Shown one piece after another: positions 1 through 11,337 of a DNA stretch of 64,000 bases (position 1 is its first letter; every line of letters begins with the position of its first letter). The position numbers and the translations under genes were made by a program. The stretch is from Turritopsis dohrnii (Eukaryota; Cnidaria; Hydrozoa; Anthoathecata; Oceaniidae), in assembly GCA_027922465.2 (NCBI GenBank), contig BQMF02000259.1:248001-312000 (forward strand). The letters run 5' to 3'. The notes beneath the pieces are model-generated. The model did not search any database, was not told the DNA's origin, and saw nothing but the letters and a program-made list of their open reading frames with translations.

Positions 1-311
1 GCTTTGTGACTATATATACGTATTTTTCCACAACAATCATCTTTATTCGGAGAAATCTCAATTTCCAATTGAAACTGGATTGGGAGAAATACCTGAAGTG
101 GGAGACAAAAGTTGAAAACATTAAATTCATATTTATCACATTGAATTCTGATTTTAGGCCTGCCTGGGATTAGCAAATTTTTAGAATTATGTTTACTTGT
201 GTGAATAATGAATCTTTTTAGATCTTTGGTAACTTTAGCTAAAATTTGATATAGGAGGAGTTGGCAGTGGAAGTTGGCAAGAAAACTCCTATATATACTG
301 TTTGTGTATAA
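1..311. other. AT-rich DNA, no gene seen
   Basis: No coding signal or recognisable repeat was found before the Helitron that starts at 312. Confidence 0.5.
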
Positions 312-877
312 TCTTATATGTAATAGCAAGTGTGCATCCCACTTTTATTTTAGAGAGTGATATTAGTTTAAATTTACAGTCAACTTCTTCTTAGTTGCGC
401 ATAAAAACTTCTTCTTAGTTCCGCATAAAAACACATAGAGGTGAAAGTGTTTTTTTACAATTTATTACATAATAGCATGTGTCATGACGTCAGATTTTTT
501 ATCATCATGTGGGCAACCATTGCATTGCATCCCCAACTCAAATGCAACATTTTTGGGAAAATATCTAGAGAACCAATAGCGATAACTGGCGTTTTTTGGG
601 ATCTGCTATACAGGCAATGGGGTGACAAAAAATTTAAGATTATTTTTTGGGGGGGTGTGTCGACTGTGACGTCATCAAAATCTTTTTATCTTCGTAACAG
701 TTGGTTGTAGCAAAGCTATTCCTACATTTTTTAATCATTTTTTCGAGCTCTATAATATGGGTACACTTTCCATTCACAATTCAGTGATTTTATTTTTCAT
801 CACCTATTTTTGGCAGGGTATTTGGGCACATTGTTTTCAAAATTAAAACGTATGAAAAATTTTACCCAGGATACTAG
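312..877 (+). mobile_element. Non-autonomous Helitron (copy 1)
   Basis: It starts TCTTATATGTAATAGC directly after an A and ends CTAG directly before a T, the Helitron A|T insertion rule. A short A/T hairpin precedes the CTAG. The interior contains a signature shared with the copies at 19238 and 21753: a TGCATCCCACTTTTATTTTA head, a CATTGCATTGCATCCCCAA block and an AACCAATAG..GATAACTG block. No Rep/helicase reading frame is present, so it is non-autonomous. The short open frame at 441-710 lies inside it and is not a gene. Confidence 0.75.
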
Positions 878-2580
878 TGCAGAAATAAATAAAAAATGAG
901 ACATTTTGTTACTTTTGGTAATTGTTTTATAACTATTTCAGTTAATCATAAGTAGATCTATTTCAGAATACATCATTTTAAATGATATATCTCAATTATT
1001 TTTATAAATGCCACAAAAACTAGTTTGTTAAATTTGGGGAAACCCATCAAAATTTTTAAACTTCAGTAGGTTATCAGGTATTGTAGGTTTATCACTTGCA
1101 TGGTATAGATACGACTATACACACATATAGATGATTAAGATTAAAGTTAAATATATTAGTTTGGTATCTAAATTAAGATTGTTCTTATTTTTAAAACCTG
1201 TTTCATCCTGAAATGTTCTTAGTGTTAGAAACAGAGTTTTAAATTTCATTCTATAATTCCTGGAACTTGCATTGAAAGGTACATAAATCTTTTGCTACAA
1301 TGACTAAGATGAGATTTTACTGATCTTTAAAAAAAAACAATATACATATGACCGAATATGTCATCTCTTTGAGTGTGTGACACACACATTTTGGTTATCA
1401 CACACTCTAAAATGTTTTTGAAATTCTTTATCTGAACTAAAAACTTTGTACTTAAGTAGTTTTCTTCAAATCTTCAGTTTTCTACTTTTCATACTGTTTC
1501 CGGCAATTGCTGAGTGTATTTTCTTGCAATACAGAGTGTAAAATATCATAAAGTTTGAAATCATCAAAATTGGGTAACATGTTTTACTTTTCAAAGTTGG
1601 CCTCTCTGACTTATATGACATATTACACAAGCCTTTCATTATTTTAAAAAACATTTTTTGTGAAAAAAATTCTAGGTAATTAACTGTTTTTCATTTCTAT
1701 TCCATTGTGTTTGTAAACAATGAAGATATGTAAACAATGGACACACCACTCAAAAATGGACACACCACTCAAATATATTCTCAAACAACAAATTTTTATT
1801 TTCATTTGGTTCTATGATGGGATGGATCCTTATTTTACAGTTATTCATCAACAGCGGTTTGTTTTAACTATTCATGAATTATTTGTTATATCATTCGTAG
1901 TTTCCAAATTTGTTTTTGAAAAAGCTTTCACTCAGCTTACTAGATTGTGTTTTTATTAAGAACGTAACTGTTAAAAACAAAATTGATATTTTGACAATGA
2001 CAAGGTTTTTAGAAAACAAACCACTGAAATTCTAATGATTTTGGATGGTAGAAGGATTAAAAAAACACAATTTTATTTTTAAAAGCAACTCTTTTAGAAG
2101 TGACTGTACTCTTTTTCTGGAAAAAAATTGAGGACTTGTGTACACTTTATACATAAAAAAGTGAGAGTTTTTAAGCATTACTTTACAATTCCAAAAACAC
2201 ATAGTTCTTTTATTTTCCTACAGTGAAATTGATGGTTTGAGTTCTAATCTTCCACAAAACTTTCAGAATTCTTTTTCTTGATATTATATTTTCATCCTTT
2301 GGATCCTACTTACAAAACTAGAAAAGTTAGGATGGAGAGACTGCCATGCTTACGCACGCATATATGAAAATCTAGAATCTTTTTTGTTTTTCCTAAAATT
2401 GAAAGTCCTTTAACTTAACTTTAGTCCATCGCAAAGCAAATTTTTTTATTATTATTATAATCTCTTTTATCACCATCAATAATTTTGGTATGTAACTATT
2501 TTATGTACAAAAATAAAAACCTAAAATACTTTTCATTTTTCTAAATAAAAATCTCAGTGTAAATAAAAACTACGACATGA
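878..2580. other. AT-rich intergenic DNA
   Basis: No coding exon was recognised. A short inverted repeat (GAGTGTGTGA at 1371-1380 against TCACACACTC at 1398-1407) is the only structure noted. Confidence 0.5.
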
Positions 2581-3061
2581 ATGCAGAACTCAAAGGCTGT
2601 AGTAAAGGAAGACAAAAATGAAGGCAAATCTCAGCCAAACAACAAAAAAAAGGAGCCTGAATGTGAACAAAACAGGAATAGCAGTAAGGCCAAAAAAGCC
2701 CAATACAACGTTAAATCTAGAGTAAATTATCATGGAACATTAGGCTGACTGAAGTAGAACTGAAATAGAACTAGCTTTGATCTCATTCTGTGTCTTGTTT
2801 TTCTGTAAATATTTCGTTTGTTTCGATCATAGAGAGCTGTTGAATAATAAACCTCCAAGTGGAGAAATCTTTCATGGACGAACCGTGCACGATGTTCCAA
2901 ACAAAAAGATCAAGGAAATCTCAAATGAGTATGTATCAGCATTTTGCGCTCCACCAGACATTGTCATGTCTGTGCATAGACAGAGTATGTCAAGAGAACA
3001 TAGAAGACAAGATGTATCACAGATGAAACCAATTGAAGGTTATGGAAATACATTTTGTTAA
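2581..3061 (+). CDS. Possible small two-exon gene, unrecognised
   Basis: I do not recognise the product. Exon 1 would be 2581-2721 (47 codons from ATG, Lys/Asn/Ser-rich). The intron would be 2722-2836, with a GTAAAT donor and an acceptor at the end of an AGAGAG run after a T-rich tract. Exon 2 would be 2837-3061, ending in TAA. Both exons meet in phase 0, giving about 121 aa. Exon 2 has a more protein-like composition, with charged and aromatic residues and Cys near the end. No signal peptide or membrane segment is visible. It could also be the 3' end of a longer gene starting upstream, or chance. The nearest downstream structure is a transposon hairpin. Confidence 0.3.
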
Positions 3062-3291
3062 CATTTTGATAACAAACCGTAAAACGTTATATAGTTATAT
3101 AACGTTACAGTTTTGTAAATAACGTTGTTTTAACAATTTTTAGAGTTACTTCTTTTCGTTCTTTTTAACGTTATAATGTTGTTCATAATACCGTTCTATG
3201 GTTTGTTATTAAAAAACCCTGGAGCGACACAAATATACTGCTAAAAAACTGGATTACATTTGCATGACGTGAAATATTCGTTGTTTTATAT

Positions 3292-3440
3292 ATCAATAAA
3301 AACACATGTTGTGACATTTTTCTAAAATTCTTTACAAAGCTTTTCGTAACTGATGTTACATCTTCAGGTACTTGAACATCAGTTACGAAAAGGTTTGTAA
3401 AGAATTTTAGAAAAATATCACAACATGTGTTTTTATTGAT
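3292..3440. repeat. Large foldback hairpin (MITE-like)
   Basis: Arms of about 63 nt (about 3292-3354 and 3376-3440) are near-perfect reverse complements, starting ATCAATAAAAACACATGTTG, with a loop of about 20 nt containing CTTCAGGTACTTG. This is a palindromic miniature transposon or snapback sequence. The flanks share ATTCGTTGTTTTAT. Confidence 0.75.
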
Positions 3441-3457
3441 GTATTTGATACTTGGCT

Positions 3458-3515
3458 GTTAGATGATGGAGATTCGTTGTTTTATTGTTAGATGATGGAG
3501 ATTCGTTGTTTTATT
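3458..3515. repeat. 29-bp tandem duplication
   Basis: Two perfect adjacent copies of a 29-bp unit beginning GTTAGATGATGGAGATTCG occupy 3458-3486 and 3487-3515, just downstream of the hairpin. Confidence 0.85.
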
Positions 3516-3549
3516 GGCACGAATTAATGTTAGTCCGCATGCTGAATTA

Positions 3550-4028
3550 CAGTGGAACCTCCTTAAAGCGGACACAAAAATTTTGTCCCGGACGAATCCT
3601 TAATAAACTCTTACAAAGAAACTCCCAAAAGCTGACAGTCTAAAGCGGACATTTTTCCATGTCCCGCACGACAATTACCTCTAAAATTTACCTCTGCAAA
3701 GTGGACACTGAAAACTTCCGACAAGAATATCAAAATTCAGCGTTTTATTTCTTTTCTTTTTTATTTGTTTGCCAAGTCACAGCCCATTCTTGACCACTAA
3801 CCTAAGTATCTTCTTTTGTTTATTTTCAGATCAAATTTCCTTTTATGAATGTTTCTTTGCCGAACTGGACAATAGCAAAGGGTAATATGAGCATGCTAAT
3901 GGCTTCCCGACTTTCCCGGAGTAGACTTTCTTCCGAGTTTATGGCCGAAATAAGCAAAAGGCGGACACATTTCTAAAGTGGACAAAATCTCATATCCCGT
4001 AAGTGTCCGCTTTAAGGAGATTCCACTG
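3550..4028. mobile_element. Pogo/Tigger-like MITE with TA target duplication
   Basis: The 479-bp element has terminal inverted repeats CAGTGGAACCTCCTTAAAGC and its complement, flanked on both sides by TA (3548-3549, 4029-4030). CAGTGGAACCTC ends with a TA duplication are typical of the pogo branch of Tc1/mariner. No transposase remains. The TIR-internal motif AAAGCGGAC recurs inside the element. Confidence 0.8.
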
Positions 4029-4030
4029 TA

Positions 4031-4395
4031 TAAGAGAGAGTGGGATTAATTTTTCAAAGTGAAGGGAAGAGGCGACATTATCAGAGATAGAGATAGGTAG
4101 ATAGATTATTTCACAAAGCAGGTTTAACAATTTCAGCTTGAAGTTTGATGTGGACCTACAAATAAAAAATTTAATCAAATAAAAATCGTTTAGTAAAAAA
4201 AAGTCTATACACTATAAAATAAAATAAGTGATAAAACCACAACCACAACCCTGTACTGTACTATACTAGGGCTGTACTATTAGAAAGAAGACCGTATATA
4301 ACTTTTTGTTTATAACTTTTTGTTTATAAAAACAAAACGTGTAGTATTATATTTGAACTGCTATATATCTCGACAAAAGCAGCCTTTCCATAAAG
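4031..4395. other. Intergenic/5' region of the PP2C-like gene
   Basis: AT-rich with direct repeats of ATAACTTTTTGTTTATAA near 4300. The promoter of the downstream gene may lie here, but no specific element can be called. Confidence 0.4.
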
Positions 4396-7300
4396 ATGAG
4401 ATCTCAGAACAAAAGTAAAAAAATCATTTGTGGACAAACAGAGAAAAGTTAAGCAGCTTGAATAGTGTGTAGCGCATGCGTAAACAACTCAACGCCTGAC
4501 TTCTAAGATATTGAAATAAATGGATACAGTTTGTTTTCTAAATCGTTTGTATATACATTGGTTTTGTAGGAATTGTCAATTGGAACGAACGACAAGATTT
4601 TGCGTACGGAATGGCTATGACGTTATATGAAAGTGACAGCGTGTCGGAACATTGTGTCGGTGATCCTATCGCCGACGCATTGGGCGTAGTCACACTTCCT
4701 AACTGTTGCATCCTGTCATTAGCTGATGGAGTGAGTTGGGGCGAAAAGTCGAAATTGGCTTCTAACTGCAGTGTATACGGTGCTGTTACGTATATCTGCA
4801 AACACATACATACCTGTACATATACTAAGGACATATTTCGTTGTATACTACGTTCGTTTGAGAATGCACAAAACTGTATCATTGAAAGTGAAGCGACAAT
4901 GACGACGTTATGTGTCGGCGTTGTTGTGCCGTTGCAGGAGAAAGATCAATTCGCGTTTTGTGTTGTCAACGTGGGCGATTCATACGCGTATGTTTATAAT
5001 CATGAGACTGGTGTGAAAGAAGTGACGCACGGCTCACATTTGCTTGATCAAGTTCGTGATATGAGGTACAGTGGAGGAGCACTAGGACCTGCAGACGGCT
5101 ACAACCCAGATTTGGGGAATCTAACGTGCTCTTTCGTGGTGGTCGACAAAGGCGATATAGTTTTTCTAGCTAGTGATGGTATTTCGGATAATTTTGACCC
5201 GGCTATTGCCAAATTTACGCCTAGATTCAAAGCTGATGAACTCACAAATAGGTTAAGCAAGGAAAGTAGCTATACTAAACTCGACAAAGCGGAGCGGAGA
5301 CATAGTAGCTCTATGGACAACGAGTGCACGGTTACTCAAGGTGTTGATAAAATGGACGGCATTAAACGCCCATTTGAAAAGGCGGCAAACATCGGAAGTC
5401 TTAAGTCGACCAGTAAGAATAGCAATGAGAGTTTTGAAGAAATTTTTGTTCAAGTGGAGGAGGCGCCATCGGAGGGTGATGCTAAACTGGAACCATCCTA
5501 CAAGAGAGACCATCATGGTAGTCACGATGTGTTGTGTGTTTGTGATTGTTCTTTCGCAGACGTATGTGGTACATCGAGCAATGAAGAGGATAATGATTTA
5601 GATTGCCACTCTGATGAAGAGCAGCGAGAAAAACAATCCCACACTCCCACACAGGGCGAGAAAAGTAAACATCAGAATCAGCATGATTTAGAACTATATT
5701 TGAATGTTGGAAAAAATTCCATACCAAACGGAAAAGATTCATTTCAGCCAGAAAGCTATGTTAAAACGTGTAAAAACTGTGCTAGTGAAAACACGCAAAG
5801 TTCTACTAGACTTGCTACTAGACTTGCTAGCGACCAGGCTAATCACAAAGTCCATAAAGGTCCTCGAACGGGCATTCGGGGAAGTGTTTCAGACAACGAT
5901 ATACAGTCGATATGTGAAGAGAAAGATCCGCCAACCCTTAATGATGATAAAACTTGTATCAATGAAAACGGTTCAAAGCAACGAAATTCCTTCGTTCGCC
6001 GTACGATTAGTCAACCTCCTGAGACTATTGGCAGTTTGGACGTCCAAGATGGCAGAAGTAACAGCGATAGCATTACCCCGACCTTAACACCGAGGGAAAG
6101 GCACAGAGGTGCTTTGGAACAAATGACACAAGTATGGTCAACTTCGTTTCCATTTCCCTCACTCCCATCTTTTTTCTATTTCTTTCTTTGGGTAGTTGCT
6201 TGTCATTCTTGTAGGAAGGCATCTGTTTATTTGTCGTATTTTCGTTAATAGGAAACACATTCAAGCGATGCAAGAATTTTTGTTGGTTTCTTATATAAAA
6301 ATTTGTTCCTATGAAAAATGTTGAAAAATTTTGCAGATTCTCCTCCTGGGCCTTCTAATAAACTGGTTTCTTGTACGTTTCCATTTGGTAAAATCGTAAA
6401 AACATCCCTGCGATGAAGAGCTTTTCGTTATGCATATCTTTACTTTTGCGTGCCTTTTCATAGAAATGTACTCCTTCACAGTGATTTTTCAGCAAATTTA
6501 TCCTACTTGGAACTTTTATTTCTTTTTTGCTGTTTGTGCAGATAATCAAAGGCGAAGGAGAATCAGAACCTATTCACGGCGCAACGATAACTGCCATGGA
6601 TGTGTGCGCACGACTGATGACGTTTGTCGTGAATCGAACAGCCGAGAAACGAGAGATTTTGGAAGAAGTCGCTCCAAAAAAACATAAGGGATATGATAAA
6701 GCTAAAATCTCGAAGAAGCTCGAAGGTAGATCATGAAGTTGTCCCGCTTCCTTTGAATACAAAAAATTAATCGATGCAACACCCCTGTACTTTACCTTAA
6801 TATACCTTTGAGTCCTAATCGGTCCCTGGTCGCTTATTTGTGTAGGGCACTTAAAATTAAAGTCATTAATGGAAACCACATTGAAAATTATTAAAATTAT
6901 ATTGGATTAAATTAGGGGTTCCGGGAAAGTTGGACCACGCTTCGATCGCCGCTTACGAAGTTGGTATCCATGTTAAAGAGCCATTAAAGACTGTTCACAC
7001 GCACTCGAAAATTCAAGCTGACTTACTTAGTACAGAATTTGCGGGTATGTATTGATTACATAATATTGTTAGTGTTCATCCGGTTATGTGTCTTAAAGGA
7101 AAGCTTATTCACTTTGATAAATTTGTTGCGCTGTTGCAAGAAATTTCTCATTGGTTAAGGTATCCGTTAATAAATTGTGTATGCTACCAGTTTAAAAGTT
7201 TTTTTACTCATGATTATTAGCCGATTAATAAAATATCCGCCTTAATTATCTTCTTTACCCAAATAAAATTTAGAGAGTTTCCTATCAAAGCAAGGAATAC

Positions 7301-8144
7301 AATGAGTCTCAGTGTCTTATATCTTACCGTTAGAAGTTCGATCCAGTGCTTCTTATCAAATGTTCGCTTCTGGGCTTATTCCCAATCAAAGGAGACGCTT
7401 TTTTTAATTGATTTGGGTGTTGAGAAGGTCATTGATAGTATGGGCGTTAACACGATCACCCTAAACTCTTTCTTCTAGGTAAAACTCCAAACGAACTGAG
7501 GAGAGCAAGCGAACCGGTGGAGAGCGGTGATCGAGAGTTTTATCAGAATGTAAGGTTACTTTTTCTACAATCGGCTGGCATTGCGTAGGAGGGTGTCCAT
7601 CTAATAACTTGCGTAGGAGGGTATCCATCTAACAACTTGAAAGCAGTTAAACGTCTCGGTTAAAAGCTTCTTAAAATAGTCTGAAACAACGAGGCATAGC
7701 CTGAACCTAACTCTCACTAACCCAAACCAATTTTACAAGGTTTACACCACGAAGTTTTGATGCTTTCAAGTTGTGAGATATGTTAGTGAAGAAAATGTAG
7801 TGTCGATGTAATTCCCAGTTTACATTATCTAATTTTCTAAAAATATAAAATGTCACAAGTTCCTGCGCCCGATAAAAAAATCGTTCTTGCTGACGTATAT
7901 TTTTAAATACTAGTCTGGTCTCCAGTGGTGGTTTCAGGCTAGCTGGTTTGCTCGTAGCACAATGCTATCTCTGCAAACGATCCACAATCTTTTTTTGGGA
8001 CAAATCCAAAATTCCAGGGAGACTCAGATTCTTATTATATATTTTGACTAATGATTTTTCTTAATGTTCGTGAATATATATATATATGTTTGTTTTTTTT
8101 TTTAGCCAGAAGATCGTAAGCAACTCTACCCGTTATCTCGATGA
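4396..8144 (+). CDS. PP2C-like domain protein (CG9801-type)
   Basis: Predicted PP2C (PPM) fold protein, intracellular. It resembles the metazoan group typified by Drosophila CG9801 rather than standard PP2C enzymes. Exons: 4396-4447, 4570-6131, 6542-6725, 6916-7044, 7479-7549, 8106-8144. All junctions keep phase and the total is 678 aa. Visible PP2C landmarks are LADGVSWG (about residue 68, in place of DGHGG), NVGDSYAYV (about 157), LASDGISDN (about 220) and a late LDHASIAAYEVG that matches the usual DN.T..V strand. A Ser/Glu/Asp-rich insertion of about 260 residues separates the last two. The G-H-G-G of active PP2Cs is missing, so activity is uncertain. Exon 1 (start MRSQNKSK) is the weakest part. 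The PP2C fold was recognised by eye and CG9801 kinship is from memory. Introns 2 and 3 are short, and intron 2 contains a palindromic MITE. Confidence 0.85.
6381..6510. mobile_element. Short palindromic MITE, CAGTGGGCAAA family, in an intron
   Basis: Shares the family core (..AAAATCGT.AAAAA.., GATGAAGAGC, TAGAAATGTACTCCTTC, CAGTGATTTTTCA.CAAATTT) with eleven other copies in the window. It fills most of the intron 6132-6541 of the PP2C-like gene and ends about 30 bp before its acceptor. Confidence 0.6.
7583..7638. repeat. 28-bp tandem duplication in an intron
   Basis: Two adjacent near-identical copies of a unit beginning GCGTAGGAGGGT (7583-7610, 7611-7638), inside the last intron of the PP2C-like gene. 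Confidence 0.8.
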
Positions 8145-8655
8145 GAAGACAATCACAAATCATGGCATGCTTTTAAATTGGTTTTTATTCAGAATCGTCT
8201 CTTACAAAGGTAGATGACCAGTGTTGAACTACTGTTCTCTTGGTGAATTTGGGCTTGTGTTACTTGACTGATGCTGGTTCAATGTGTCATGGATGGACAC
8301 ATCGGCAGTGCTGGTCAACAAACTGCCGCTTTTCTCGAGTTTTCCGAAAATATGAAAACGAAATCTTAGAAAAAAACACTTGATAGACAGCACAATATAA
8401 ATCTTTTTTGCTTGTTTCTGTTCGGTTTTATTCTTAAATCTTCGAATGTTTGTTAGTTACCGTTCTTGAAGACCGTATAGCCAAGTTCAGATCATCTCAG
8501 TCAAAATCGTACTGTGCATTTTTTTTTTACTTCAACCTAGCACTAGATTCTCTGAAGCTTCAGCCAGAACAGAACATATAGGTGGTTTTATGGTTTCATG
8601 AGACAAAACGACAAAACAACAATGCGCAGTGATGATGTGTAGCACCACTATCTAT
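8145..8655. other. 3' flank of the PP2C-like gene
   Basis: Non-coding DNA after the stop codon. No clear further gene was seen. Confidence 0.4.
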
Positions 8656-8777
8656 CCAGCAGGCAAAATTGTCAAAAAGCCACTGCGATGAAGGACATTT
8701 TTTATTGGAGTAGTGCGTATATTTCTATAGAAATGCACTCCTTCGCAGTGACTTTTCAACAAATTTGCCCACTGGGT
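8656..8777. mobile_element. CAGTGGGCAAA-family MITE
   Basis: A well-preserved copy of about 122 bp. It starts CCAGCAGGCAAAATTGTCAA and ends CAAATTTGCCCACTGGG. The two halves are roughly reverse-complementary (CCACTGCGATGAAG against CTCCTTCGCAGTG). Confidence 0.8.
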
Positions 8778-8933
8778 ATCTAGTCTAGTGTAGCCTTTCG
8801 ATTTTATGAACTAAACTCCTCGTTTTATTCCTCTTAAAAAAACTCAACCCATATAGCGTGGATGTGCAAGTCTTTTTTTACAACTGAAATGTGTTTAGAA
8901 AAGCGGACTCAGTATTTCTTAACATTAGAAATT

Positions 8934-9050
8934 GGGGAAAATTGTTGAAAAAACACTGCGGAGAAGTAAGTTTTTAAAATGTACATAAATCTACACATCT
9001 TTTCACTGATCGCAGTGGTTTTTTGACGATTTTGTCCACTGAGTTTGGCC
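8934..9050. mobile_element. CAGTGGGCAAA-family MITE, diverged
   Basis: Carries AAATTGTTGAAAAAACACTG and the matching CGCAGTGGTTTTTTGACGAT and TTTGTCCACTGAG end. Confidence 0.65.
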
Positions 9051-9360
9051 AACGTTACTTATCTGCTTCTTAAGAGAGAACAATTCGGTCCGGTCAAGAT
9101 CTAGATAAGAGGCATCGTTAACACTATCAAAGTTCAGGAGAAGTGCGTTGATTTCGTCTTTTATCTGATCATGCTTTTTATATAGATTTATTCCACCAGT
9201 TTCGTTCACATAATTTCGTTCAAAAGCCGTCCCGGAATGTAATTTATCACCTAAATACTAACTACAACTACCACAATGAAATGCGATAAATCATGTGCTT
9301 TGGGATTGTTATTGGGAGTGCTGTTCTGTTAAATAGCTCATTGGATTTTGGTAGTTGCGC

Positions 9361-9479
9361 AGCCGGCACTTTTATTAAAAAATATCTGCGATGGAGTGCA
9401 TTTCTACAGAAATATCCACACAATTTCAATAAAAATGCTCTCCGTCACAGTCATTTTTTGAAGATTTTGCCCACTGGGT
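9361..9479. mobile_element. CAGTGGGCAAA-family MITE, diverged
   Basis: In the opposite orientation. Contains CTGCGATGGAGTGCATTTCT, GCTCTCCGTCACAG and the end TTGCCCACTGGG. The left end is degraded. Confidence 0.6.
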
Positions 9480-10133
9480 TGTATTATGTATTAAGGAGAT
9501 AATAGCATTCCGGGATTGGTCGACACACCTTCCCCCAAATTTCCGTCTAAACACCGTGTTAATGCTTTGCTATCAAGTTTCGCCTCGTTTCCATACATTA
9601 TATTGTTTCACTAATTACATTCTCTATTGCTTAGTAATATTTACTTATCTCCATTCCACAGTGGACAATTATAATCTTTAAAACGAGGCTAAGCCAATAA
9701 CACGATGTTTAAACAGAAATTGGGGAAAGGTCTATTCGTTTCCATTTCCTAACTTCAGCATGAATCACGTTTCTTATATGAGAAACGTGTAGTGAACTTT
9801 GTTAGTGAGGTTCACGTGAACACAGATCTTGTATGCATTCAAATTTTATAGATGACATTCTTTTAGACAATATCTGTATATCGGGAAAAATTTTAGAATT
9901 TTATTTTTCTGTGAAAATATAATTTCCAAAATCTTTTTTCACTTGTTTGTGATTCCTTTTGTTATATCGCGTTAAAACGTTGTTCGCTCAGTGTTACCAT
10001 CATACGAAATGGGTAAGAGGTCAGCCTCTTAGCGAGAAAATAAGCGTAACTGTCCCTTCGCAAAACATTAATGCATCAATACGTTTTTACAGAAGTGAGA
10101 TTGAGAAATAAGTTGATTATTATCAACCTCGAA

Positions 10134-10184
10134 CCCAGGGTTTCTTGCCTTTTCGATATACAAGAAACTCTGGGTTCGAGGTTG
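10134..10184. mobile_element. Minimal foldback element CAACCTCG, 51 bp, 8-bp duplication
   Basis: A nearly perfect hairpin: CAACCTCGAACCCAGGGTTT at the left and its complement at the right, separated by a few bases around TTTTCGATATA. It is flanked by GATTATTAT on both sides, consistent with an 8-9 bp target duplication. Confidence 0.75.
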
Positions 10185-10336
10185 GATTATTATAAATGAT
10201 TGGTCAAACATGCCCATCAGATCGCTATCAAGCCATTATGAAAAAATGCAGTCAGAAATTCAACGGTTTAGCGTTTTTTTTCGAAAATTCACGAATTATC
10301 CAGGGTTTGGTATTTTTTTTGGTATTTTTTTTGTAA

Positions 10337-10361
10337 TTTTTTTTTTTTTTTTTTTTTTTTT
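10337..10361. repeat. Poly(T) tract
   Basis: A run of 25 T. It may be the A-tail of a minus-strand retro-insertion, but no body was recognised. Confidence 0.7.
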
Positions 10362-10780
10362 GCAAGCCTTGAAGATAAATTCCGTTAATATCTTTGTACT
10401 AAAGAACCGCTAAATTTCATTGCGAAAAAAGTTCTTTAATGGCCAAAGATTCTCCTTACAAGAAAACACTTAGCAGTTAACTGAAAAGGCAGTATAAATC
10501 TTTGAAGAAACTGAGATTTTTGAAGGAAAAATAGTACAAACAATTTATTTCAAGGATCCCAGGGCAAAATCGTGAATTTTTTTATGACCTTATGCTCATC
10601 AGTTTGGAAAAAGTTGAAAAATTCAACTTAACATAGCAAGCAACTTGAACTTCAATTTGTTCTGAAATGATGTCATCTAAACTCCAAACATTGCTATTCT
10701 TGTAAGTAATTACAAACATACTAATACAGTTCACCACCAGACCAGTTATAATTAATTGAAGTCGAAGAAAAGCGGACGCA

Positions 10781-10874
10781 TCCCAGCAAGCAAAATCGTC
10801 AAAAAGTCACCGTGTCGAAGAGTATTTTGATTACACTCCCTCGCAGTGACTTACGACAAATTTGCACACAGGGA
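10781..10874. mobile_element. CAGTGGGCAAA-family MITE, internally deleted
   Basis: Ends TCCCAGCAAGCAAAATCGTC and AAATTTGCACACAGGGA enclose a shortened core with CTCCCTCGCAGTGAC. Confidence 0.65.
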
Positions 10875-11337
10875 TAGCTTTTCTTTAATGTCTTGATTGG
10901 TCTTGTTTATTCATCTCTTGATCAAGACCAGCTGAAATACTGGTGTATATTCTCATTTCAAAGTTTGAAACTATTATACATATAGCCAAAAATAACTTGA
11001 AACTTAGCCTGTCGATGTCAGCTGTAGCTGTCTAGAAGTGTAGCCTAAATAATGACCACGCACTTGTTCATGACATGATAAACTCTCTTGTCTGTGGTAG
11101 GAATGCAGTAAGTCCTAGGTACAAAGTTGCAATACATCTTTAAAAAAAGACACGGTTATTCATTTGACGTCACTTTTTGAAAGTAAATGAACTGAAACAA
11201 GACGTTCATTTGCAGAATCTTAAAAAAACAGATCGTTTTAAAAGTTATTCAAAGAAGTGGATCGACATTTAGAAATTTCCAAACTTGACTAAATTGAATA
11301 CAAGACCTGAGGGTTGCAAAACAACCCAACATTTGAT

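Noticed and set aside
441..710. 89-codon plus-strand frame
   Set aside because: It lies wholly inside a non-autonomous Helitron and is not conserved in the other copies.
6132..6248. Read-through extension of the PP2C-like frame to a stop at 6248 (545-codon ORF)
   Set aside because: The frame after 6131 is low-complexity and hydrophobic, follows a GTATGG donor, and the conserved sequence resumes at 6542. It is intron.
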